NCBI GenBank assembly: GCA_905372265.1
Contig: CAJPOL010000040.1
Coordinates: 1 to 14,751, forward strand
Reading direction: 5' to 3'
DNA length: 14,751 bases
From: an uncultured Treponema sp.
GTDB lineage: Bacteria; Spirochaetota; Spirochaetia; Treponematales; Treponemataceae
Position numbers and translations under genes: made by a program
In this document: one piece after another, positions 7,763 through 13,191 of the stretch
Numbering within the stretch: position 1 is the stretch's first letter
Layout of the letters: every line of letters starts with the position of its first letter
The notes under the pieces: model-generated
What the model saw: the letters and a program-made list of their open reading frames with translations, nothing else
Databases searched by the model: none
Told to the model about the DNA's origin: nothing

Positions 7763-8664
7763 GGGACGGGGCGGCCGTTGAAAGCGGAGGCGAGCGCTTT
7801 GCGCCGGAGATGCTGCCCGATGATGATAACCTTTGACTCAGGCATCGGATCGCAGAGTGCAACGCTGTAGCGTTTGTCTACAATATCGAATCGAGTCCAA
7901 TACCCGCCGATAGCCGTATATCCCTTTACGCGGTAAACGGCGCCTAAAAAGCCCCGTATCAAGGCAACCAGCAATTCAAGCAGATCGGAGACCGAATTAA
8001 GCTGTATACCAGTAAATCCTACATTTTCCAAGTCAAGTTCGTGTTCCTTTTCAAGGGGAATAAGCGCGTTCTTTTTGTTGTGCGGCTGGAGCAGCAGCTT
8101 ATTCCACCATTCGTCCGGCTGATTTTGATAGGGCGTATTGAGAATCTCCGCACGGGGATTCAGATCGCGTAATAGCGCGGTAATGCGGCTCAGTTCGGCA
8201 GGAGAAGTTTGCTCTATTTTTGATAACAGCAGGCGCGGCGCATTTTTTATTTGGTCGGTATAGATGCCGCCGAATTCACGTATATAATCATCGACGCAAT
8301 GAATGTCTACAATTGTAAGCGGTTCGAGCAGTTGAATCCGTTCATATTCGATTTTTTCGATATTGCGCATTACTGCGCTCAGTAGACCGACGCCGGTAGG
8401 TTCCACAATCAGGTATTCGGGATCAAGCGTATTTGCAATTGTTAAAATTGAAGAAGCAAAATCGGATTTCAGTGAACAGCAAATACAGCCTTCGGTCAGT
8501 TCCCATACTTTCAATCTATTTTGCTGTAAAAGGTCGCCGTCAATTCCCGTTCCCCCATACTCGTTTTCCATCACGGTAAAATGACGCCCCGTTTTTTCGG
8601 AAAGAGCAGCGATAAATGTTGTTTTGCCCGCTCCCAAAAAGCCGGAAATGACAAGAATTTTCAT
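7630..8664 (-). CDS. CobW/COG0523-family GTPase (putative metallochaperone)
   Basis: This is a G3E P-loop GTPase of the CobW/COG0523 group; members deliver or insert metal (zinc or cobalt) using GTP. The 344-residue protein has Walker A GFLGAGKTT (8-16), the metal-binding GCICC motif (59-63), Walker B-like YLIVEPTGV (84-92) and a base-recognition site LLLSKIE in place of the usual NKxD. A CobW C-terminal domain follows, ending about ESKVIIIGQHLRRKALASAF. Start: ATG 8664 with AAGGA four nt upstream is preferred over a TTG 18 nt earlier. The last 44 residues are encoded antisense to the EEP gene's C-terminus and show no family similarity, suggesting loss of an ancestral stop. It lies on the same strand downstream of a zinc-type alcohol dehydrogenase. 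The true metal is unknown; no histidine-rich tail is present. Confidence 0.87.
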   Translation of the reverse strand: MKILVISGFLGAGKTTFIAALSEKTGRHFTVMENEYGGTGIDGDLLQQNRLKVWELTEGCICCSLKSDFASSILTIANTLDPEYLIVEPTGVGLLSAVMRNIEKIEYERIQLLEPLTIVDIHCVDDYIREFGGIYTDQIKNAPRLLLSKIEQTSPAELSRITALLRDLNPRAEILNTPYQNQPDEWWNKLLLQPHNKKNALIPLEKEHELDLENVGFTGIQLNSVSDLLELLVALIRGFLGAVYRVKGYTAIGGYWTRFDIVDKRYSVALCDPMPESKVIIIGQHLRRKALASAFNGRPVPYPAAPFSSTRSFTGLWSAYRKDSSSVSTDCTDTFGETIKPSIT

Positions 8665-8715
8665 ATATTCCTTCAAGAGCAAAACGCATCAGACGGTTGT
8701 TCGTAAAATTTGATT

Positions 8716-8811
8716 AACCGCAAAGCACACAGAGAACGCAAAGATTTTTAAAAAGGTTTCTGTTAAACTTTTCCTCGATTTATCTCTGCGTTCTTGGCGG
8801 CCTCTGCGGTT
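8716..8811. repeat. Large imperfect inverted repeat (30-nt arms)
   Basis: Arms 8716-8745 and 8782-8811 match as an inverted repeat at 23 of 30 positions, around a 36-nt AT-rich centre. Both arms have the character AACCGCA...AGAACGCA.AGAT, a purine-rich CGCA/AGAG pattern. A transcript would fold into one long hairpin. The pattern resembles dispersed intergenic repeats in various bacteria, but copy number cannot be checked here. It lies between the adh stop and the cobW-like start, so it may affect read-through or stability. Confidence 0.6.
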
Positions 8812-8837
8812 TGATTATTTTATCTGCTTTGTCCAAT

Positions 8838-8913
8838 GCGTTTGCCGTTCGGCCAAGCGCCTACATCGCCTTTTCAAGGTAGCCTGTTCTGGACACTGAA
8901 GTTTCCGAACAGG
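8838..8913 (-). terminator. Hairpins downstream of adh, weak terminator candidates
   Basis: CCTGTTC (8883-8889) and GAACAGG (8907-8913) are perfect 7-bp arms, beginning 16 nt beyond the adh stop. A second GC-rich hairpin around GCC-GAAC-GGC lies at 8838-8860. Neither is followed by a T-run in the adh direction, so factor-independent termination is doubtful. They may instead be 3'-end stabilising structures. Confidence 0.3.
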
Positions 8914-8928
8914 TCTAATATTTCTGTT

Positions 8929-9984
8929 TTAGATAACGACAACCGGCTTAATCAAATCGGCGGGGTTATCTTTCATCAAGTAGAGCGCTTTCTCAACGTG
9001 TTCAAAACCTTTGAACGTATGAGTAATGAGTTTTGAAAGATCGAGTTTGCCGACAGCGACAAGGCTGCTCAATTTCTCCATTCTGAGCCGTCCGCCCGGC
9101 ATCAAACCGCCGTTGATTTGCTTATGTCCCATTCCGACGCCCCATTCGACGCGCGGAATTTTGATGGAAACGCCTGAACCGAGATAATTCACATTTCCGA
9201 TTTTTCCGCCCGGTTTCAGAGCTTTGACGGCCTCATCAAATGTATCGACGGTACCGCCTGCAATGATAACCTTGTCTACTCCTTTGCCGTGGGTGAGATC
9301 AAGGATTTGCTTATCGATCGGGCCTTGTTTGTAACTGATAATGTCGGTTGCACCGTAGAACTTTGCAGCGGCGATACAGGCAGGGCGGGTACCGACGGCA
9401 TAAATCCGTGAAGCTCCGCGTAAGGCGGATCCGGCAACGGACATCAAACCGACCGGGCCGATACCGATAACCAATACCGAATCGCCGTATTGTACATCGG
9501 CAAGTTCCGCGCCGTGGAAACCGGTAGGAACCATATCGGAAAGCATCGGCGCATGCTCAATCTTTACTCCGTCAGGGATATGCGCAATATTGCCGTCAGC
9601 ATCGTTGACATGGAAGTACTCGCCGAATACTCCGTCTTTAAAGTTTGAAAATTTCCAGCCCGCCAGCATTCCGCCTGAGTGCATTGAGTAGCCGCCCTGC
9701 GCTTCCAGCGAGTTCCAATCGGGCGTAATTGCCGGAACCAATACTTTGTCGCCGGGTTTAAAATCTTTTACTAAGGAACCGACTTCAACAACCTCACCGC
9801 AGCCCTCATGTCCTAAGATCATGTTGTGGCGGTCTCCGATTGCGCCTTCCCATACCGTATGGACATCGGAAGTACACGGCGCCAAAGCAAGCGGTTTACA
9901 GATCGCATCCAACGGGCCGCATTTCGGCGTTTCTTTTTCAATCCAGCCGGTTTCTCCCAATTTAAGCATCGCAAAACCTTTCAT
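8929..9984 (-). CDS. adh: NADP-dependent secondary alcohol dehydrogenase (zinc-type MDR family)
   Basis: The 351-residue protein closely resembles the secondary (isopropanol-type) alcohol dehydrogenases of Clostridium beijerinckii and Thermoanaerobacter brockii, with the same length and the same opening MKGFAML. These interconvert ketones such as acetone and secondary alcohols with NADPH. The catalytic zinc ligands fall at C37, H59 and D150, with E60 beside them, exactly as in that family. The Rossmann glycines are GIGPVG (174-179). The NADP-phosphate pocket reads G198-T199-R200 with Y218, which favours NADPH over NADH. The structural-zinc four-cysteine lobe is absent, as in these tetrameric enzymes. 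AAGGAGG (complement of 9990-9996) precedes the ATG by 5 nt, a strong site. The gene probably has its own promoter at 10056-10084. The strong resemblance to Firmicutes enzymes hints at past transfer, though base composition here looks ordinary. Confidence 0.94.
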   Translation of the reverse strand: MKGFAMLKLGETGWIEKETPKCGPLDAICKPLALAPCTSDVHTVWEGAIGDRHNMILGHEGCGEVVEVGSLVKDFKPGDKVLVPAITPDWNSLEAQGGYSMHSGGMLAGWKFSNFKDGVFGEYFHVNDADGNIAHIPDGVKIEHAPMLSDMVPTGFHGAELADVQYGDSVLVIGIGPVGLMSVAGSALRGASRIYAVGTRPACIAAAKFYGATDIISYKQGPIDKQILDLTHGKGVDKVIIAGGTVDTFDEAVKALKPGGKIGNVNYLGSGVSIKIPRVEWGVGMGHKQINGGLMPGGRLRMEKLSSLVAVGKLDLSKLITHTFKGFEHVEKALYLMKDNPADLIKPVVVI

Positions 9985-10011
9985 TTCTGCCTCCTTACAG
10001 GGTAATATTCC

Positions 10012-10030
10012 AAAAAGCTATCGGCTTTTT
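10012..10030 (-). promoter_or_regulatory. Leader hairpin with terminal U-run upstream of adh
   Basis: AAAAAGC (10012-10018) and GCTTTTT (10024-10030) are perfect 7-bp arms with a 5-nt loop, lying between the candidate adh promoter and the ribosome binding site. In either direction the hairpin ends in a run of T, so it resembles a small intrinsic terminator. Being inside the adh leader it could act as an attenuator, but its stem is mostly A-T pairs and may simply be weak. Confidence 0.35.
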
Positions 10031-10055
10031 AAGATATTCCATAGTATTTATCTCT

Positions 10056-10084
10056 ATAATATATTTAAAAGACTAAATACACAA
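10056..10084 (-). promoter_or_regulatory. Candidate adh promoter
   Basis: Read on the minus strand: TTGTGT (complement of 10079-10084), a 17-nt spacer and TATTAT (complement of 10056-10061). Spacing is ideal and both boxes are close to consensus. The leader to the adh ATG would be about 65 nt and contains the hairpin at 10012-10030. Confidence 0.5.
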
Positions 10085-10173
10085 GCAAAAAGTTAAGGAT
10101 TTTCGGCTGCTCTTAAGAAATGCAATAGGTGAAGTTCCTGCATGCGGAAGTCCTGCGCTGCCGATCCGTTTGC

Positions 10174-10202
10174 TTGCTTTTTTTGATTATTTACAGTAAA
10201 CT
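10174..10202 (+). promoter_or_regulatory. Candidate ferredoxin promoter
   Basis: TTGCTT (10174-10179), a 17-nt T-rich spacer and TAAACT (10197-10202) form a reasonable sigma-70-like promoter. A start near 10209 would leave a leader of about 26 nt containing AAGGAG at 10223-10228. Confidence 0.45.
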
Positions 10203-10234
10203 GCGGAAATCACACACATATCAAGGAGTATGAT

Positions 10235-10405
10235 ATGGCTTATAGGATCTCCGATGCTTGCGTTAATTGCGGTATTTGCGAAAGCGAATGTCCGGTAGGA
10301 GCTATTAGCGAAGCAAACGGAACACATGTTATCGACGCCGGCGCTTGTATCAGCTGCGGCGCTTGTGCAGGTGTATGCCCTTCGCAAGCGATCGCCGAAG
10401 ACTAG
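10235..10405 (+). CDS. 2[4Fe-4S] ferredoxin (56 residues)
   Basis: This short gene encodes a clostridial-type bacterial ferredoxin, a soluble low-potential electron carrier for anaerobic metabolism. Translation gives 56 residues beginning MAYRISDACVNCGIC and ending QAIAED. The two cluster motifs are complete: C9-x2-C12-x2-C15-x3-C19-Pro and C38-x2-C41-x2-C44-x3-C48-Pro. In the usual swap, C9, C12, C15 and C48 would hold one cluster and C38, C41, C44 and C19 the other. AAGGAG (10223-10228) lies 6 nt before the ATG. It stands alone with its own likely promoter, divergent from adh. Its partner enzymes are not in the window; glycyl-radical activation, pyruvate:ferredoxin oxidoreductase or hydrogenase are typical users. 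Confidence 0.95.
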   Translation: MAYRISDACVNCGICESECPVGAISEANGTHVIDAGACISCGACAGVCPSQAIAED

Positions 10406-10456
10406 CTGACGGTAGAGCCCGCTTTACAGTAATCGCTTGGGGCGGGATGATCCTGA

Positions 10457-10519
10457 GCCGGTAGGGTAGGTAAGACGGTTGGTATGCACAACCGATTTGC
10501 CGCTATAACCGGTATTTTT
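10457..10519 (+). terminator. Possible ferredoxin terminator (branched hairpin plus T5)
   Basis: An outer 6-bp arm pair (10457-10462 with 10508-10513, one G-U) encloses the hairpin CGGTTG-N7-CAACCG, and TTTTT follows at 10515-10519. It lies 50-110 nt after the ferredoxin stop. The long internal spacing makes it an atypical terminator, so confidence is low. Confidence 0.3.
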
Positions 10520-10585
10520 GAGTTTTAAAGTGAACCGGCTTTTCCGTGTGTGCTTTAAAACATCGCCTTTTACCGTAACGGTAAA

Positions 10586-10621
10586 CCTCTAAAAGCAATC
10601 ATCCCGTATTGTTTTTAGAGG
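10586..10621 (+). promoter_or_regulatory. Strong leader hairpin before the membrane-protein operon
   Basis: CCTCTAAAAGCAAT (10586-10599) pairs with 10608-10621 over 14 positions with one G-U wobble and an 8-nt loop. It ends 28 nt before the GTG start at 10650. It is not followed by a T-run, so it is not a classical terminator. Its loop is complementary to an upstream segment (10443-10451), which suggests tertiary pairing. Confidence 0.45.
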
Positions 10622-10649
10622 CACTTTATTCAATGAAAAGGTCTAAAAC

Positions 10650-11048
10650 GTGAAAGATTGTTTTCATAAGATGTTTACCGGTTACAAAACGCTTTTTTTT
10701 AAAATATGCACGTTTTTGTTTATCTTCGGTATCTGTCTTTTCTTTAGTTTTCTGATTGTGTATCCCTTGTGGCTTTTGGCGACCTCTCACACAAAAACAT
10801 ATACCATTATCAGCCTCACTTTTTTTTCAGCGTTCGTGCTGGTTGTAATCGGTAAAGCGGCTATAAAGCGCTACCGGCAAAACAGCCGTATGTTTTTCCA
10901 TTCACTGATAAAAAAACTGATTTTACTTACCGGATTTGCAGGTTTCTTTATTCTTATCTTTGCCTATCAGCGGTTTTTTGCATTCTTGTCTCTTATACTC
11001 GCTCTTATACTGTACGGTTTTGTTGCATTCGGCCTATCCGAAAAGTGA
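10650..11048 (+). CDS. Small multi-pass membrane protein, unknown function
   Basis: I do not recognise this family. The 132-residue product is very hydrophobic, with about four likely membrane segments: roughly residues 16-44 (may be one long or two short), 50-70, 86-106 and 109-129. Short basic loops (KRYRQNSR near 73-80, KK near 88) suggest an inside orientation for the middle loop. It has no conserved catalytic motif. The start is a GTG preceded by AAAAGG (10636-10641) at 8 nt; an ATG seven codons later has no good ribosome binding site. It overlaps the next gene by 4 nt (GTGA), so it is co-translated with the M23 peptidase and is likely to work with it in the envelope, by inference from context only. 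Confidence 0.75.
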   Translation: MKDCFHKMFTGYKTLFFKICTFLFIFGICLFFSFLIVYPLWLLATSHTKTYTIISLTFFSAFVLVVIGKAAIKRYRQNSRMFFHSLIKKLILLTGFAGFFILIFAYQRFFAFLSLILALILYGFVAFGLSEK

Positions 11049-11995
11049 GTATCGTGTTTTCGAACATGAAAAAGCATTTTATCCGGTATACGGCCGTTGT
11101 ATTTTTATCGCTTACAGCAGCGGCTGCGGAGCGTATGGAATTGCCGTTGATCACGGACTTGTCTTCCCGCAACCATGTCTTTCAGCAATACAGTGATGAC
11201 GTGTTATATGCGCGGAAAGCGCTCGCAGCCGGTAAAGAAGGCTCGGAACTGCCGCTCTATTTTTACCGCTATAAAGCAACAAAAGAAGACACCATTATTA
11301 GAATAGCCGCCCGATGCAGCCTCCCCTATGACGCGCTGATAACGCTGAACGGCATTGAATCGGTTAAAGCCGATATTTCACATAGGACACTGCTGCTGCC
11401 GACGTTACCGGCATTGTATATCCCGGAAAAAGCCGTTTCCGATATAGAAAAACTGACGGAAGCTTTCTGCGAAAAAATTAAGACCGAATCGTTTATACTG
11501 ACGCTTCCCGACCCTGAAAACCCGGCAAAGAAGATACGGGTACGGTGTTTCCCCAATGTACTGCTCGACAGTACCATACGCAATTTTTTCTTTACGCCGT
11601 TTTATCATTTTCCGCTGCAAAAAGCAGTGGTAACTTCGCCGTTCGGCAAACGGAAAAGTCCGTTTACCGGAAAAGATTCCTATCATGCAGGTATCGATTT
11701 AGCAGCCCCGTTAGGCAGTCCCGTCAGTGCCTGTTCAAACGGACAAGTGATCGATACCGGCTACAGCAGAATATACGGCAACTACATCATCATAAGACAC
11801 CATGACGGACGGGAAAGCCTTTACGGACACCTCAGTAAAGTGAAAATCACCTTGTATGAAAAAGTAAAATCAGGTACAATTATCGGTAACGTTGGTTCTA
11901 CCGGAATGTCTACAGGCCCTCATCTTCATTTTGAGATACGGGAGCACGGAAAACCAAAGGACCCGTCTCTTTTTGTTGACATAAAGAAGAAATGA
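11045..11995 (+). CDS. Secreted LysM-like / M23 (LytM-type) peptidase
   Basis: This is a predicted periplasmic zinc metallopeptidase acting on peptidoglycan cross-links. Counting from GTG 11045 it has 316 residues. An N-terminal signal peptide with a run of alanines ends near residue 28, a LysM-like segment covers about 70-120 (DTIIRIAARCSLPYDALITLN), and the M23 domain fills the C-terminal half from VVTSPFGKR. Zinc ligands are H214 and D218 in YHAGIDLAAP and H295 in GPHLHFEI; H262 in LYGHLS and H293 complete the active site, so it should be an active enzyme rather than a degenerate one. Start is uncertain: GTG 11045 overlaps the previous stop by 4 nt, while ATG 11066 would give a tidier signal peptide; neither has a Shine-Dalgarno, which points to translational coupling. 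It overlaps the next gene by 4 nt. Confidence 0.9.
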   Translation: MSIVFSNMKKHFIRYTAVVFLSLTAAAAERMELPLITDLSSRNHVFQQYSDDVLYARKALAAGKEGSELPLYFYRYKATKEDTIIRIAARCSLPYDALITLNGIESVKADISHRTLLLPTLPALYIPEKAVSDIEKLTEAFCEKIKTESFILTLPDPENPAKKIRVRCFPNVLLDSTIRNFFFTPFYHFPLQKAVVTSPFGKRKSPFTGKDSYHAGIDLAAPLGSPVSACSNGQVIDTGYSRIYGNYIIIRHHDGRESLYGHLSKVKITLYEKVKSGTIIGNVGSTGMSTGPHLHFEIREHGKPKDPSLFVDIKKK

Positions 11996-12978
11996 AACAT
12001 ACTTTATTGCTGCTATCATTTTTTTTCTTTTTTACCTGCCCGCCGCTGTACTCTGACACTTTTCGGGTCAATACCGTACATACGTGCATTTTTGAAAGCG
12101 AAGCCTTTGAACCGCTTACCTTTTCGATCGGCTATAACGATGCGGTTGCTTTTGCAGTAAAAAGCGATTTTCTCTTTTTAGAAGGCATTGAACTTGAAAT
12201 TAAGCAAAGCAGCGCCTGTGTAAATTTCCCTCATGCAATCGCATACGGCATTTATACGGATATTATTCCGGAACCGGCAAAAAAGACAATCGACTATTCC
12301 GCTCAAGAATATACCGCTGCAGTGCTGCCGAATCGTTTTTCGCACATTATACGAATCCCGTTCAAAAGCGTGTACCGTTTTAAGCAAGAGGGGAACGCGG
12401 AAATACTGCCGTATGAGCGAAAGATCGGCATAGCGCCTTTCATGCTCCGGCTCAAGCCGGTTGCAAAGGATGTACCGGAGGCTGTCAAAAAAGCAGCATT
12501 TACCATTATTGTGCGGCCGTTGCTCATTGCAGAAGGGGGCCTAAAAATCAGCTTGCGCTTCCCTGAAAGCGAAAAAGATGAGAAGGTTGTCAGTGTACAG
12601 CTTAATAACCGGCAGCTGACCGACTTTACGGGTGTCAAGCTGATTCCGCCGGGAAATTATTCGGTGATCATACATGCGCTCAATTATCGTAATGAGATGC
12701 GCTCATGTATTGTCGAGCGGGGTAAAATTACTCATCTTGATGTAACGCTGCAATCGACAACCCCTCTCCTGTATATCAAAGCCCCTGAAAATGCAATCGT
12801 GTTCCTTGATGAAAAAGAGATCGATGTGAAAAAGCCATATATTCCGATTACTGTCGGTATGCATACCATCGTGTGTAAGTTGGGAAATTATGAAATCACC
12901 CGTCAAATTACGGCTGAAGAAGGCAAAACATATCGGCTGACAATGAATATGGATGTCGGACTTGAAGAAGTTGAATAA
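11992..12978 (+). CDS. Secreted PEGA-domain-like protein, unknown function
   Basis: The 328-residue product starts with a clear signal peptide (hydrophobic run with five consecutive phenylalanines, likely cleavage after Ser21 in PPLYSDTF). The N-terminal two thirds are not recognised and are predicted beta-rich. The C-terminal part looks like one to two PEGA-type beta domains: about residues 213-255 (IPPGNYSVIIHALNYR) and 260-320 (LYIKAPENAIVFLDEKEI, then ITVGMHTIVCKLGNYE and EEGKTYRLTMNM). PEGA domains are common in surface-associated proteins and often accompany cell-wall enzymes. No cysteine follows the signal peptide, so it is not a lipoprotein. ATG overlaps the M23 stop by 4 nt, making a chained three-gene unit, and an intrinsic terminator follows. 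A role in envelope assembly is inferred from location only. Confidence 0.8.
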   Translation: MKHTLLLLSFFFFFTCPPLYSDTFRVNTVHTCIFESEAFEPLTFSIGYNDAVAFAVKSDFLFLEGIELEIKQSSACVNFPHAIAYGIYTDIIPEPAKKTIDYSAQEYTAAVLPNRFSHIIRIPFKSVYRFKQEGNAEILPYERKIGIAPFMLRLKPVAKDVPEAVKKAAFTIIVRPLLIAEGGLKISLRFPESEKDEKVVSVQLNNRQLTDFTGVKLIPPGNYSVIIHALNYRNEMRSCIVERGKITHLDVTLQSTTPLLYIKAPENAIVFLDEKEIDVKKPYIPITVGMHTIVCKLGNYEITRQITAEEGKTYRLTMNMDVGLEEVE

Positions 12979-12983
12979 AAAGA

Positions 12984-13013
12984 TGAAAACCTTGTCAAGG
13001 TTTCACTCTTTTA
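12984..13013 (+). terminator. First hairpin after the PEGA-like gene
   Basis: AAACCTT and AAGGTTT pair around a 3-nt loop and extend by two more pairs past a single bulged A (12984-13005), 5 nt after the stop codon. A T-rich stretch CTCTTTTAT follows at 13006-13013. This is a plausible but modest intrinsic terminator. Confidence 0.5.
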
Positions 13014-13027
13014 TCCGATATATAAGG

Positions 13028-13070
13028 TATCGGCCGGTTAGTTCCCCTCCCACCCATTAGCCGGCCGATA
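13028..13070. repeat. GC-rich perfect inverted repeat
   Basis: TATCGGCCGG (13028-13037) and CCGGCCGATA (13061-13070) are perfect 10-bp arms; the stem can extend about four more pairs with G-U wobbles, leaving a C-rich loop. There is no T-run after it. It lies between two terminator-like hairpins at the meeting point of two convergent transcription units. Confidence 0.6.
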
Positions 13071-13083
13071 GCCAAGACGGCGG

Positions 13084-13109
13084 GCCGGTTGTTACAACCG
13101 GCTTTTTTT
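13084..13109 (+). terminator. Strong intrinsic terminator
   Basis: GCCGGTTG (13084-13091), loop TTA, CAACCGGC (13095-13102) and seven T residues (13103-13109) make a textbook factor-independent terminator on the plus strand. It would end the membrane protein-M23-PEGA transcript, 106 nt after its last stop codon, before the convergent nrdD gene. Confidence 0.85.
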
Positions 13110-13191
13110 ATATAAACAACAGGCACTGTCAATCAAGAGCCATGATGAGTATACCAGCCGTGTAGATGTGTATATATTTTAGAGGATACCC

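Larger units (their letters stand above)
10406..10649 (+). other. Hairpin-rich non-coding stretch, possible structured leader or RNA
   Basis: These 244 bases hold no gene but several inverted repeats. They are: 10418-10422/10442-10446; 10476-10481/10489-10494 (CGGTTG/CAACCG) nested in 10457-10462/10508-10513; 10522-10530/10553-10561 (perfect 9 bp); 10569-10575/10579-10585 (TTTACCG-TAA-CGGTAAA); and 10586-10599/10608-10621 (14 pairs, one G-U). In addition 10443-10451 is perfectly complementary to 10598-10606, which covers most of the last hairpin's loop. No known riboswitch class was recognised. It could be a ferredoxin 3' region, the leader of the following operon or a separate RNA. Confidence 0.45.

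Noticed and set aside
8836..9036. Small plus-strand open frame over the adh 3' end
   Set aside because: It mostly overlaps adh antisense, has no family resemblance and no ribosome binding site.
10187..10387. 66-codon minus-strand frame over the ferredoxin gene
   Set aside because: It is the antisense shadow of a ferredoxin whose eight cluster cysteines are all present.
10406..10649. tRNA, RNase P RNA, SRP RNA or a known riboswitch
   Set aside because: No T-loop, no SRP GGAAGGAAGCAG-like core and no B12, TPP, FMN, SAM or c-di-GMP box was seen.
13110..13191. Hidden glycyl-radical tail of NrdD in another frame
   Set aside because: All three minus-strand frames were read; one gives a stop at once and the others lack RVxGY.
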